Of a DNA stretch of 64,000 nucleotides, positions 37,760-49,214 are shown piece by piece. Every line of letters begins with the position of its first letter. Position 1 is the first letter of the stretch. The position numbers and the translations under genes are program-made. Location of the stretch: contig CM068827.1 in the NCBI GenBank assembly GCA_028554795.2, forward strand, positions 78,205,677 to 78,269,676. Reading direction: 5' to 3'. The notes under the pieces are model-generated. The model made no database searches, was not told the DNA's origin, and saw only the letters and a program-made list of their open reading frames with translations. This DNA is from Sinohyriopsis cumingii (lineage: Eukaryota > Mollusca > Bivalvia > Unionida > Unionidae).

Positions 37760-38180
37760 TACTGCATTAAAGCTGGGCTATGAGATTCTTGTCAAGTAGT
37801 CTGCAAGCTGGATTACTGAATTTAAACTGGGCTATGCGATTCCATTTCTGTAGCCTGCCAGGCAACTGAATTTAAGATGAGATTTACGGTTCTTCCACTG
37901 TAGCCTACCAGGCTAGGTTACTGAATTTAAACTGGGCTAATATATTCTTTTGATGCCTGCCAGACTACTGAATTTAAGCTGAGATTTACAATCCTTTCCT
38001 GTAGCCAACCAGGCTACTGAATTTAAGTTCAGATTTTAGATTCTTTCACTGCAGCCTGCCAAGCTACTCAGGTTACCAAATTTAATCTAGGCAAATATAT
38101 TCTATTCCTGAAACCTGCAAGGCACTGAGCTACTAAACTAGACAATGAAATTCTTTTCCAGTGTAGTTTGCCTGGCAACT
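37760..38180. repeat. Degenerate tandem repeat, ~55-bp unit
   Basis: About seven copies of CTACTGAATTTAAGCTGGGC, TAT(G/A)AGATTCTTT and TGTAGCCTGCCAGG with length variation. Confidence 0.75.
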
Positions 38181-38299
38181 ACCTGATTTTAAGATGTTTA
38201 AAAGCCTATTCATATCAATACAACTAAACATAATTCATCTGATTTTTATGCTAAAATAATTTTAAAAAATGGATTCTGGCATTATATTGCAAGACTCAC

Positions 38300-38635
38300 C
38301 ATGAGCATAACATTTGACAGCCAGGTCATATCGATGTGATAAACAAGATTCAGTCGGTTTATCTCCAAAGCCTGACAGTGGACAATCAACAATGGATGTC
38401 TCATTTCCTTTGCACTTCATAAAGTTTATAGCCACCTGTCCATTTAGGCTGCCAAAATGATGGTACCGAATTCTCGTTCCATATTTAAAATTGTTCATGC
38501 GACACAAGACTGTGGCCTCATCATCAGTCATTGTTTGTCCACAAACGCTGCCCCAGACACCTCCAATCCTGATCTCCACTAAACCTTCCCCTGGAATGTT
38601 TCCTCCATTTACCCTTACTTCAAGTTTGCTGTCCT
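38300..38635 (-). CDS. SRCR domain D (single exon)
   Basis: A full domain of 112 residues, the longest in the set, phase 1-1, acceptor TTTTACAG|AGGACAGC and donor GCTCATG|GTGAGT. Motifs: KLEVRVNGGNIPGEGLVEIR, GGVWGSVCGQTMTDDEATVL, CRMNNFKYGTRIRYHHFGS, NFMKCKGNETS, VDCPLSGFG, ESC, LAVKCYAHG. Six cysteines, all at group A positions. The region after the first cysteine (GQTMTDDEA) is divergent from the usual D..W...DA. Confidence 0.92.
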
Positions 38636-40217
38636 CTGTAAAAGCAAAAAGCAAGTTCTATAAAACTCTACTTTTATTCCTGAATGATATTCACTCTGAA
38701 ATTGGAAAGGGTTCCCATTGATGACAAAATACACAGCAAACTGAAAAGTTTCAAGAGACATTTTGGTTCTCATTGTGAAAAATTTGTTCTTCTTCAGAGC
38801 TGTTCAACTTTTTCCATCAGGGAACTGACAAACATGCAGATTATTTCATTTTTTTTAATTCTGCATATCATTTATGTTTCTATAAAAAAGTCCAGAAAAA
38901 AACCCTATCTTACCAGTTCTTATAATCAGTACTAATGATCTGGCAAAAATCTAGTTTATGTGCCTTGAGAGGGAAACTCACTTCACCTGCTGAAATAACT
39001 TGTTCAGTTAGAAACCATTAGGACATGTTAAAAATGATGTGTATACTAAATAAGTTTCTGTAGAATTCTATACTTGTTTCTGTGAAAGGCACTGTTATGA
39101 CACAAATAACGTGCTTAAACTGAAAAGATGAAATCCCTGACAGGGTAAATTAGGGGCTAAATTTTAGGAATACAGAATTATTGTACCAAACTTCCAGTTT
39201 AATACAGCCATTGTATTCGAATGAATGCTAGTACTCTCAGGATGAACTAAACTGACTCTTTTTCTATTTTTACTTACAACCATAATTCCAAATTTAGAAC
39301 AACCTGGCAAAACTTTAAATTGGAAAATTTTCCAATATAAAATGAACACTATATGAGATCATATGTGCAATTATACAAGTCTAATCTGGGAAATGCTTAG
39401 GGTATACAAAGATTTTCCATGGACTACTGCACAAAAATGGCATCTAGTTCAGAGAGTAATTTCCAATTTCTGGGATTGTCCCAGTAAATTTGCGAAACCA
39501 ATGACATTATAAAGCATGCTGTACAACTGGAACATCCCAGCGTGCAGTTCAAACATGGATGCAACAGCTGCCATCATTGTTTCTCTTAAATGTGGCATAA
39601 TTCTACCAAGCTTTGCATTTCCATGTTATCAATTGTGAACAGAATGACTAATATAATTTTATTTTACAATGGTGTTCCCTCTATCCCACCAGCCAGCCAG
39701 CCAGTCAGCCATTTTGCCATCCAACTTTAGCCAGCCCAACCAGCCAACCAGACAGTCAACCACCCAGTTTGGTTAATTGTTTATGTTTCCAAAATGCAAA
39801 TTGGACTCACTGATGACAAGGGATGGATCTGAATTGCAAACTACACCCCTACTTATAGATGATTCAAAGAGGAACTGACTTTTAATTGCCCTGAAAGAGG
39901 GGGGATGCATCTTATAGTCAAGTTGACTTTTAAGTGAGTAAATAAAATATATGAAACATACAATATAGCTCACATACATAATTATCATGGAAAAACACCA
40001 GTACAAGTCCATTTACCACAAACTTACAATATCTGCCTCAAAACTTGAACACAAAATCTTAACACTGATATCAAACTAAAAAAAAAACTGCCAGCGAATG
40101 GAAACGTGTTGTTTAGCCATATATTGTATGGATGAGAATATGATTTCCAGTTTGAAAATAAATATTTAAAACTTCATGATTAAAGTGAATTATGCACATT
40201 TTTATCAAATTACTTAC
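38636..40217 (-). other. Intron C-D: no genes seen
   Basis: AT-rich intron. A short CCAGCCAGCCAGCCAG run occurs near 39690-39760. A piece near 39840-39930 (GCATCTTATAGTCAAGTTGA) resembles ends of small DNA transposons but has no partner. Nothing else recognised. Confidence 0.5.
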
Positions 40218-40393
40218 CCTCCTTCATATAACAGAAAGCTGCAGCATGACTGTCAAAAGAACATTTCTTTAGTTTTCCCCACTTTAGCGGACCACATTCC
40301 TCCAGATGTTTCTCTGTACCATTACATGATATACCACTCACCCAGTGAACCTTTTTAGTTGAAGTCAAATGACTTGTCACTCTTTCTGCAGAT
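40218..40393 (-). CDS. SRCR domain C, exon 2 of 2 (C-terminal half)
   Basis: Acceptor TTTAAACAG|ATCTGCAG and donor AAGGAGG|GTAAGT. After the split Arg it reads SAERVTSHLTS, then KKVHWVSGISCNGTEKHLEE, CGPLKWG, KKCSF and AAAFCYMKEG. The C.GTE..L..C core of SRCR is intact, but the usual FG.G.GPI segment before it is replaced by a polar stretch with no glycines, so the ligand-facing loop is unusual. The last part reads H-A-A-A-F-C in place of E-D-A-G-V-x-C. Together with 43241-43391 it makes a 109-residue domain. Confidence 0.88.
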
Positions 40394-43240
40394 CTGTTTA
40401 AAAAAAGATTGAGTTCTGATTGACATGAAAATAAACTTATATACACAAAAAATGCCATTTTATTCAGTTCCATGTAGGACTGCTAATGTCAAATTTGGTT
40501 AACTTCTGCTGACTAGTTCTAGCGTGAGAAGTAGTTAAAAGTTTTTTTATATCCAACTTGCAAGGCATTCTATCCATACTACTTTGTCAGACTGGTTGAA
40601 TTCTGTTCATGGGTTTTTGAGAAATTGTTTAAGCATGCACGTGAACCTACCACAAAGTAGGATTTTTCTCATGAGATTGGGGGTGTCTCCACTCAAGTAA
40701 AAAAATTTTTTTTTAACATTTTGGCTCCAGCATAGTATATTTATGGTATAATACTGCATGTGATCATGCCACCATAAACTGAATTAAACAGATATACAAT
40801 TTAGTTGCTAATTTTACCCTTTGATCCTGTCTGCAGGGTCCACCGGGTTCATTTTTGAAGTTTGTTTTGAGGTGGATTATATTCTGTGTGAGCAGAAGTA
40901 ACTGAGAAAGGATTAAAGACATGAATGGATTATGGTTTGGTTACCAAAGACCACAATCAGCATAAAACAATAAACGTTAATTCTCTCCACAAGGTATGTT
41001 CTACTTTTGTGCTTAGCATTGTTGAGATGGAATCTGAACAAGGTTATCTCCCAATGCCAGAATACCAAAATCCAAGCAACCAAAATAACAAACAAAATTC
41101 ATGGAAGGCTGGAAACAAGAATTTTATTGGTTGCAATCAAATTCTTAGGGACATGAATATGTATTCTCAGAGATTTTAAAATCTGTTACAGTGGCAAGTT
41201 CAAACATGGAAACTGAACAAAATGTTCTCAAGAAAACATAAAAATAATAATAAATATAATAATAAAAATAATAATACTAAATAAATATGAATAAGAATCA
41301 TATGACATCACTGTCATGACTGACCTCATGTAGAACATGACCCGCGACTACAATTTTTAGGCAAAATATGCATTTGACACTGCTACAAATGAACGCATAA
41401 ACAAACCCTGATATAAACATCACTGACCATGATTTAATCCTTTAATCCAGATTAGATACATGTCACTACCTGTAGTCTCTAATGCTTAGGATGAATGAGG
41501 TCTTTTTCTTTGTCTATAAAACTAGCAAGTGATATTTGATTTCAGGATTTGATTGTCATCTTTAAAGAGTGGAGTTAACAATGATAATGATGAAAACAAA
41601 GGTGTCTGCAAATCAGGCTTAAAGTTACAAAGGGTGTGATGGTATAATGTATGAGTTAGTGCTTTATGTGGCATGTCAGGAGGAGTAGTAATAAAAATAA
41701 AATTTTATGATGGTCACCATGTTCATTTAAAGCCAACCTTAAAAACTGTTCTAGTGAAATTCCATGTTGATCTGATCGTCCAAACAGAAGGAGAAACCAT
41801 AACAATATTTTCAATATGGCCACTAGGGAGGCCATATCTTAGTAGACTTGGAACTATTATCATTTAGAACCAACAAAACATCATAAGAATTGGATGTCAA
41901 ATCAGCAACATTTTTATTTAGACTCCAAACGACTCAATAAAATCTCTTTTAATGAAAACCCCATGTTGATAGGAGCAGTAGTAATAATATTTTGAAGATG
42001 GCCCTTGTGGTGGCCATATTGAAGTCCACATGTCATCATTTCATTTAGGACCAACTAGACCATAAGATGAATGTGTGTGAAAAGTTTCATAACAATCCTC
42101 TAAGTATTTTAGAAGGAGCAACAATAACAAACTTTGCAAATGAATGCATATATGATGAACAACAGACCATATCCCAGAAGCTCTTCTGCTCTATGACCAT
42201 GAGTACAGCTAAAATAAAGTAGTCATTTAACAAAGACTACAATTACTAATTTGAATTACCCTAGCGATTACATGCTTGCACTAACAGCTGGACATGTGAA
42301 GGATGGATGATAGATGTTGCACAACAAACTTCTTGTCTATTATTAAGACAGATAAAAATTTCAAAATAAGTTGCTTTCACAATATTCTGTCTTACACTGC
42401 ATTCATCTGCAAGACAAAAGGGATATAACTCTAACAAAACCATCAGGAATTTGTCCATATTGATATGAATATTTACAGATGAAGAGAATAAAATGTTGAA
42501 AGTTTCATGTTCATCCACTGAAACTGTGAGACTGCAGTCAAACCTATCCAAACAGTCACCCGAAAAAAAATGTCATCTGGTCACAACAGCAATTCTAATT
42601 TCCCACTTCAAATTTCCTTCACACTGGGCATCACTATTAGATATCGCAATATGAACCACGATGATATCCATCTTATGAAATCAACCATGTTAGACTGAGG
42701 CACCTTATTTAACACTGACCAAATACCTAACTACTGATAGCATTAAAATTTTAATACAAGACTGATATAAGGTTTACTACCATTCACTAGAATTTCAGGA
42801 GTTCAAATATGCAAGGGACCAATCAAATCAGTTTGATGGATCTACTGTATGGGTCAATGAAGCTTAATGTAATTATAAACATTGTCAATTCCTTAAGAAA
42901 CGCTGAAGCAATATTAAGTGTTTGAGTTAAACTAGTTCAAACTGAGAAAATACCGTATATTTCAAGTGAGTCATTCATGTGATACAAGCCATTTCTTTAA
43001 AGCATGGTATCTTATGACCCAGAAATTTCTTCTCTCAAGTGTTTACTTGAATTATTATAACTTTTTCTATACTGCAGCCTTAAAAACTATCATGACTGTA
43101 ATATATTTAGCCAACACAATCTTTTTAAAAAAGAAACTTGTTTAGTAAAACTACAGTAATATGATTATGTATATGTTTGTTTCTTTCTTTACTTATGTAT
43201 GCCTACCTGTCTATCTTCATGCATGTTATTTTTTACTCAC
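40394..43240 (-). other. Intron inside domain C: AAGATGGCC repeat units
   Basis: Contains an (AAT)-rich microsatellite near 41235-41290 and related units of the AAGATGGCC repeat (41690-42140). The stretches 40400-41230 and 42200-43240 show nothing I can name. Confidence 0.55.
41690..42140 (+). repeat. AAGATGGCC repeat, second array
   Basis: TTTTCAATATGGCCACTAGG and TTTTGAAGATGGCCCTTGTG, each followed by CATTTAGGACCAACTAGACC or CATTTAGAACCAACAAAACA and AAACCCCATGTTGATA, in the same order as at 14200-15320. Unit spacing here is about 180 bp. Confidence 0.65.
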
Positions 43241-43391
43241 CTATATGAAAATCCTCCAGAGTACCCCAGCTGTTTACATGTGACATTAGCATCTCTTGCA
43301 TCAAAACCTTCAGAGCAAACATATCCCCACTGGTTATACCATTTCAGCATAACGAGACCAAAGTTGTTATTACTTAGCTGGACATCAAACT
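43241..43391 (-). CDS. SRCR domain C, exon 1 of 2 (N-terminal half)
   Basis: The exon begins after TTTACAG in phase 1 and ends CATATAG|GTGAGT in phase 2. It encodes 49 whole codons including FGLVMLKWYNQWGYVCSEGF, ARDANVTCKQLGYSGGFSY. The split codon AG|A (Arg) is completed by the next exon at 40393. The intron position within the domain is close to that of domain A (just after the GY/GF segment), but the phase differs (2 versus 0). An overlapping plus-strand open frame is only its antisense shadow. Confidence 0.88.
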
Positions 43392-46192
43392 CTGTAAATA
43401 AATTATTATTTCCAGCATACTTATTTATACAAAATTAAACTTAATACAGAACATTATAAATTATTTAGTTTGCCATTGATTTTTTTCTTGTGTTAACAAC
43501 CTAAGTATTGCAAGCTAAACTGCTTGCCAATGCTGACAAACAGAAGTGGTCTCCTTTTGGATAGAGGAACTAACACCAAATCCTTTCACTTCCTATGCTA
43601 CTACTGGAGCAGGTGTGTATGCTCTTCCAGTTAAGTAACTGCTGGAAGGGCTTGGGAGGGTGTGGCCATATTATGACTGTGTAGGAGTTAGCAAAGAAAC
43701 ACATGTAATAATAAAATTAACTTATTCAAGTATGTTACCTGATCATAACACATTAGGAGGATAGGTAAGTGGACAAAGTTACATCCCTTTAAAATGAAAC
43801 TGGCCCTGTCTCTGGTATCCTAATATAAGTGAAACAGCTTCAGGTTGTGTGAAATATGGGTTTGGGGTAGCACATGGTTTAGTTGCAGATGTGGCTTGGA
43901 TAAAACATTTCACTCCTAATAATCCAGTGGAAGTAGACTACAGAGCCATTTCAGATGAAAGAACTCTATCATGGTACAAGCTAGAGGATGTTTTCTCTGA
44001 CCTCTGTCCCAAAATTTGGATGACGTTAGATAGGAAGAAGCTGTGTTCAAATGCTATAATAGGGATGACCACTTTATGAGCCAATATGCACAAACTTCTT
44101 CATTTAGCTCGTTAGAAGGTGAACAGATAAATTCATCATACCCAATACAATGAAGCCTGAGCTGAAATATCTCCCTATTTGGACTTGTACAGTTCAAATT
44201 TATGTACCATTTCAGAATCGTGATGGGGTCCTGAAGATGTCCTTAGGGTCCAATAAAGATAGGTTTCATGATAAAGGACTGATATTCATAAGCTAAAGTA
44301 TGTTACTGACATGAAAGCATGGAACATCATAATGTAAAGTGATCCATTGCAGAAATGCAGATGGTTATAGCTGACATACATTTTATGTATCTCACCGATC
44401 CTGCTGCAAAAGCTTGAATTACTGGGAAGTTGGTTTTTTATGAAAGGTGATTTAAAGAGATCTAACTATAGTTTGAAAGTTCCCTTATTCAACCAAATCT
44501 GAACCTAATAAAGATTTGATCTTCAGACTCTGGTCCAAAGCTTTTGGTCAAGGCAAGTCATAGTTTGCCAGAAAACTGGAGAGATTTTATTCTGGCTTAT
44601 ATACCCCCTTCTTTGAGGTTGGAGTGTCTCAAAAATTGTAGAATGGCAACCCATCACTGTGACAGGAAGCTTTTAAAGAAAAATTAGTTTCTGTTCACAA
44701 CACTGGGAGAAAACTCCCCCTTTTTCCTCATATGCTTTCAAACTGATAGACATCCTTGCTTGACAATTCTTTCCACCACATGTTCTGAGAACCATTTCCT
44801 TTTCAAGTGCTTGCTTGACATAAACCAGGCATGCAGTTTCAGAATCGTTGGGTTCCTGATAGAAGAGATGCATTTAAGGTAGCTTCAACAGGCTGGGGAA
44901 AAAGGCAGGATTTCCTTGGAAAGCTCTGCTGCAAATTGAATAGATCACTGATCCATTCTTTTTCCAACAAAACCTGAGGGGAATAATCAGAATCAGAAGG
45001 CAATCCAATTCCCTTGCTTTTTGGCAAATTAGAGGGATTGGAAGAGAAGTGTATGCACAAAAACCAGTAAAGTTCAGAGAAAGAGAATCACATATGCAGG
45101 CTTTTTGGATGTGAAATGGGAGAAATAAGTACATAAGCTTTTCATTCCACTTCATTGCAAACAGATTCATAAGGAGTTGACACCAACAGGCACAGCTTTG
45201 AGTGAAGACTGAGGGGTGAGTGGACCATTTAGTATGAAATGGCTGATTGTGCCAGGACAGAGTCCACTAGGTCACTGAACCAGCCCAGGATGGGATGGGC
45301 TTGGATGTGGATTTTTCGACAATGACAAGACCTGAGAAAACATAAAGCAGAACACACAGATCTGGGGACTTTATTCCCCAATGTCTTCTAATAAAATTCT
45401 TGACAATAGAGTAGTCAGGTACTACGAGACAGACCTTTCTAGTCATTCACTATGGCCTTCATAACAGGAGAATAATCAGCAATCTGAAGGGAAGAAGCCC
45501 TGATGACTTCTTGAACAGAGAGAAAGAGATGGTCACCTCAGCCTGCCATGCTGGCATGTGTGCAAAGTATAATCTCTGATGGTTAATATGTCAAAAGGAT
45601 GTATCCCAAAAAGTGAGGTCACTTGGTCCCATTCACAAAGCTTTGTCAGCCACTGGGATAGAAGAATCGTCTGCAGTGGCATCATGAACATGTAGCCCAG
45701 GAAGTGAAGACCTGCTGCGAAATTGAGGAAACCAAATACTAAACTTCAATTCTCTGAGCAAAGGAAGACACTTCTGAGATGATTTTCAAAGACTGGTTGT
45801 AAAGAATATAGGCTCAGTTCAAACAGGCTTCTGAACTCCTTACCCAATTAGGTAAAATGCTGGGGTGTAATGAGATCAAATTTGTCCTTCTTGACAAGGA
45901 ATCTGAGGAAAAGAAAGCAAAACAAAAGATTTCATGTCTATATATAAAAGATAACTCACTTGATTCTTTTAGGCAGTTATAAGTCATGGATGTCAATTTG
46001 GTTCAGAGATGCAACATGACATGGTCTTTAGCTTTTGGTAACATCCGAGCACTGATACTAAGACAAAAGGGAGTGCTCTGAACTAGTATACCATGTCTCT
46101 AGAAACCATTTTAAATTTCCAAGGAATTTCTGGAAATACTTGTAGACTGTGGAGGTAGGCATTTTGCAGATCTAAACTGACTGGAAATTCTG

Positions 46193-46345
46193 CCTCCAGA
46201 ATGGTGTTGTGAACTGATCTTCTGGTTTCCATCCAGAATGGTGTTGTGAACTGATCTTCTGGTTTCCATCCAGAATGGTGTTGTGAACTGATCTTCTGGC
46301 TTCCATCCAGAATGATGTTGTGAACTGATCTTCTGGTTTCCATCC
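46193..46345. repeat. 37-bp tandem repeat inside the DIRS RT region
   Basis: Four copies of TCCAGAATGGTGTTGTGAAC then TGATCTTCTGGTTTCCA. On the minus strand each unit spells part of the DIRS reverse-transcriptase motif (W-M-E-T-R-R-S-V-H-N), so a piece of the RT has been amplified; since 37 is not a multiple of three, the copies are out of frame with each other. Confidence 0.85.
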
Positions 46346-46360
46346 TGTATCATACTGCCC

Positions 46361-46465
46361 AAATGAACCGGCTGAGAGAATTTAGATTTATGACCAGATA
46401 AAAGTTGGCCAATGGCACCGGCTGAGAGAATTTAGATTTATGACCAGATAAAAGTTGGCCAATGG
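46361..46465. repeat. 50-bp direct duplication
   Basis: CCGGCTGAGAGAATTTAGAT through AAAGTTGGCCAATGG occurs twice head to tail, with no visible differences in the core. It directly adjoins the 37-bp repeat. Confidence 0.9.
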
Positions 46466-47149
46466 CATTTGGGGCAAAGAACAGTCTGGAGCAAAATCTG
46501 TTAGTTTACACTGTGAACATTGGCTATTATGGGTATCTTATGACACCTATAGTAAAGAAGCATTTGACAATAGGGAGATTCATCATCCAAGGGTCATTGG
46601 AGAAAAGTCGTTTCTATTCCATAACAGCAAAATGCTGGAATCTGCCTCCCTTCTGTGAAGACTGAAGTATGGCATAATTTCCTACAATTTAAGGGTGTCA
46701 GGGAAAGAAACTGGGTCAAAAATGATCACTGACTCCCCATGTCTTAACATCTGTGGCCCTTGAAGTTTTCAACGAAAGGAAAGGGATTTCTTGATAGTTT
46801 GTTTACATGTTTGTGCCCTGAATTGTGGGGGGACTTCCTGGTTTTCCATTCTCTCTTCAAGACGGAGGTCTAAGTTTTAGACTTCTACTATCTGGCCTTG
46901 AAAGAAAAAACTGGAAGAATGAGGTTACAATCTGAAGCATGAATGTGGTGATCTTTCAGGAATATGTACATGGAGAGAGGCATCTTTTGATGCAGCTATA
47001 AATTAACAGCTGCTGCTGTGGTATGGATCCTATGATATTAAAATCCAGTTCTTTGAAATTGACAGTGTGAACAAAACTAATGTGGATGGCACAATATACC
47101 TCCAACCCAAGAAATTTCTGTACAGAAAATCATTTTATTCTTTCAGTCA

Positions 47150-47660
47150 GAGTGATCTTGAAATCTACCCTTTTGAACCTGAAATCAACAAGCATCTACC
47201 TGAACATGAGTGCAAGCCATCCACAAAGACTGGGCAAGGTCTGCAATTTAGTACTAATATTGCTGTGTGGAAAACATGTCTTGTTTTAGTAAGTGACCAT
47301 GACCTTTTCACCCCCAAATCAACAGCTTTCTTCCATACCCAGTGCTGGCTATCCACAAGGTTTGTTTAAAGAATGTCATGAATAACTTACATTACTGTGT
47401 GGAAACCATATTTTGCTTCTTCTGATCAGTGACCTTACCCTTTGATCATTTATCTCCAAAATCAATCAGGTTTGTCCTTGAACCAAATGCAAGCCATCCA
47501 CAAAGTTTGGTAACCATAGGTGATGAAAACCTTGAGTTATTGTGCACACACCACTTTTCTTCTCTCATTCAGTGACCTTGACATTATCTTTTGACCTTGA
47601 AATCAATAATGTTCTTTTTTACCACAAATGCAAGTCATCCACAAAGTCTGGCAACTGTAG
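47150..47660 (+). repeat. Tandem repeat, ~140-bp period, with TGACCTTGA motifs
   Basis: Units start near 47152, 47292, 47428 and 47568 with (A/C)AGTGACCTTGACxxTxxCTTTTGACCTTGAAATC, followed by GCAAG(C/T)CATCCACAAAGT(T/C)TGG and a T-A-T-T-G-T-G-T-G-G-A-A-A segment. Repeats of this make, with TGACCT half-sites, are in my recollection common in molluscan genomes. The plus-strand open frames at 47067-47369 are by-products. Confidence 0.75.
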
Positions 47661-48902
47661 ATAGACAACATCATAATACATTCCACCTTATGCTGGGCAC
47701 ATAAAAACCACAATGTGCTTCAATATGTGGATTGGACTGAACTGGTGACTTGGGTAATTGCAAACAAGTGCTGAAATACATTTTGTACTTCCAAAGGTCA
47801 TAAGGTTACCCATGGCCATGTTTGATTTATGTTCCTGTAAAGTTATTATACATATGTTTTTAATATAAGCTTGGTCCTTTACTGGCCATGGCCACTTTTC
47901 AATACCAATGTCATTCACTATCAGCTGTTAATTACTTAGATATGTAGACAAACTGAATTTAACAAACTCCTGATGAGTCATTCATCTGGTGACCTTCATT
48001 ATTTTAATAAAATATTGGCAAAAGTATATCGAAATGGTTTTTACTTTTCACTACATACTGGGCAGACCAAGAAAATCTGAGAAGATTGGTTGCTCAAATA
48101 TTACAGTATTATATAATGTTTCCAAGTGCTATATTTGGAAACCAGTCAACCACGCATTCGTTCAATACATGATTGTGTAGTGCCACAAATTATCATCAAC
48201 TGGCTGCTCTAAATGACTACATCTTGTAAAAATCAGTGAGTCCAAATAAACATTTACCTGGTTGCAGACCTCCGACCACGCTATAATCAATCCCTTTAAT
48301 AGTTTATTATGCCAATTAATAAAAAACAATGTCTTCTTTAGCTTAGGAGGGATCATTTTGCTAGGTAGTAGATTTACTCCTAAATGCAGTATGATCAGGT
48401 AACATATTTGAAGAAGCTGCCTAACAATACTGATAAACTAAACTGTTTTGAATATAAACAAATTGCAATTGATTTCTTCTGGTCTAACTAAATAAGGGCC
48501 ATATTACTAACTTAATAACATTGGTTTCCTGTCACCTCAATCTTACTTATCATGACAACCCATTCCTTACATCACCTAAATCTAAAGTGATTTCCATGAC
48601 TATTTTTACAACTTGACATTTCATGATTGCTAGAGCCAAACTAAACCATCTACATTTCATTTATTGTCAACACATCAGTGTATCCCATAAATAGTAATGG
48701 CTAAACAATATCTAAGTAAGTGATCTAAGTACAGTAGTCCACATTAATTACCTACAAGCAAAATTTGTTAACAAACTTTTTTAAGCTAAAGCAGGGAAAT
48801 ACAAACAAATTACTGTTAGATCTGGAATACAAAGATTTATTTCCAGTTATTCCCTAAATGTGAATTCTATATAAAAAAAATATAATAACAGTCAAGTCAT
48901 AC

Positions 48903-49214
48903 CAAATTGTGGCTCTGTCTTGGAACAAACCACTGAAGCGTATTCTTTGGATTTGCAAGTAAGGGCACCATATTCAAAAGGACACTGAGTGAAGTTCACT
49001 TCTGTACCAATACAGTTTACATTGGATATTAAAATTGGACTGGAATTCACATCTCCAAAAGCTGAGCAACATAGACTGGTCCCGTATTCAAATCCCATGT
49101 TTCTGCAAGCCACCTTGGCATCTTTATCATCAAAGCCATCTGAACAAACTGCAGAATACTTCCCATCATTCCATACACTGACAGGCCCATAGTTATCTTC
49201 TATGTTTGTCATCA
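48903..49214 (-). CDS. SRCR domain B (single exon, CC-type)
   Basis: A complete SRCR domain of 104 residues in one phase 1-1 exon; acceptor TTTTTTTCAG|TGATGACA and donor CAATTTG|GTATGA. Motifs in order: GPVSVWNDGKYSAVC, GFDDKDAKVACRNMGF, SLCCSAFGD, ISNVNCIGTE, FTQC, LTC, ASVVC. Besides the six standard cysteines there is a vicinal pair (SLCCSAFG) shared with domains E and H. The aromatic W of the usual W-G-T-V-C is replaced by Y (KYSAVC). The linker after the last cysteine (SKTEPQFG) is longer than in A or C and resembles those of E and H. Confidence 0.92.

Larger units (their letters stand above)
33852..38299 (-). other. Intron D-E: AAGCTTG-rich clusters, possible cryptic exon, ~55-bp repeats
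   Basis: Contains AAGCTTGCAA-rich blocks (34735-34930, 37190-37410), a possible phase-1 terminal exon (35849-36090), a further open stretch of 66 codons on the minus strand (36847-37044, E-V-L-L-K-E-K-N-E-A-I-K-S-F-E-W, unrecognised) and degenerate repeats at 37760-38180. The rest is AT-rich and unassigned. Confidence 0.55.
43545..46990 (-). mobile_element. DIRS-like retroelement, copy 1 (decayed RT-RNase H-YR)
   Basis: Read 5' to 3' on the minus strand: WMETRRSVHNTILEAEFPVS then L-D-L-Q-N-A-Y-L-H (46150-46250), F-R-A-L-P-F (about 46060), matching the K-M-E-T-x-R-S-V and S-L-D-L-x-D-A-Y-x-H motifs of DIRS reverse transcriptase; then NLFAMKWNEKLMYLFLPFHI and CDSLSLNFTGFCAYTSLPIP (44874-45170), matching the D-L-F-A-T-x-x-N-x-K-L-P-x-Y-x-S-P...D-A-L-S-x-x-W region after RNase H; then a degraded recombinase end, HDRVLSSEMALEST (about 43915-43955). 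Many stops and frameshifts. The plus-strand frame 43849-44079 is an antisense shadow. Confidence 0.75.
43392..48902 (-). other. Intron B-C: DIRS-like element and 140-bp array
   Basis: A 5.5 kb intron occupied mostly by a decayed DIRS-like element (about 43545-46990) and a TGACCTTGA tandem array (47150-47660). From 47670 to 48900 nothing is recognised. Confidence 0.6.

Noticed and set aside
43849-44079. 76-codon plus-strand frame as a gene
   Set aside because: The minus strand of this interval carries a degraded DIRS recombinase end (A-L-E-S-T), so the plus frame is a shadow.
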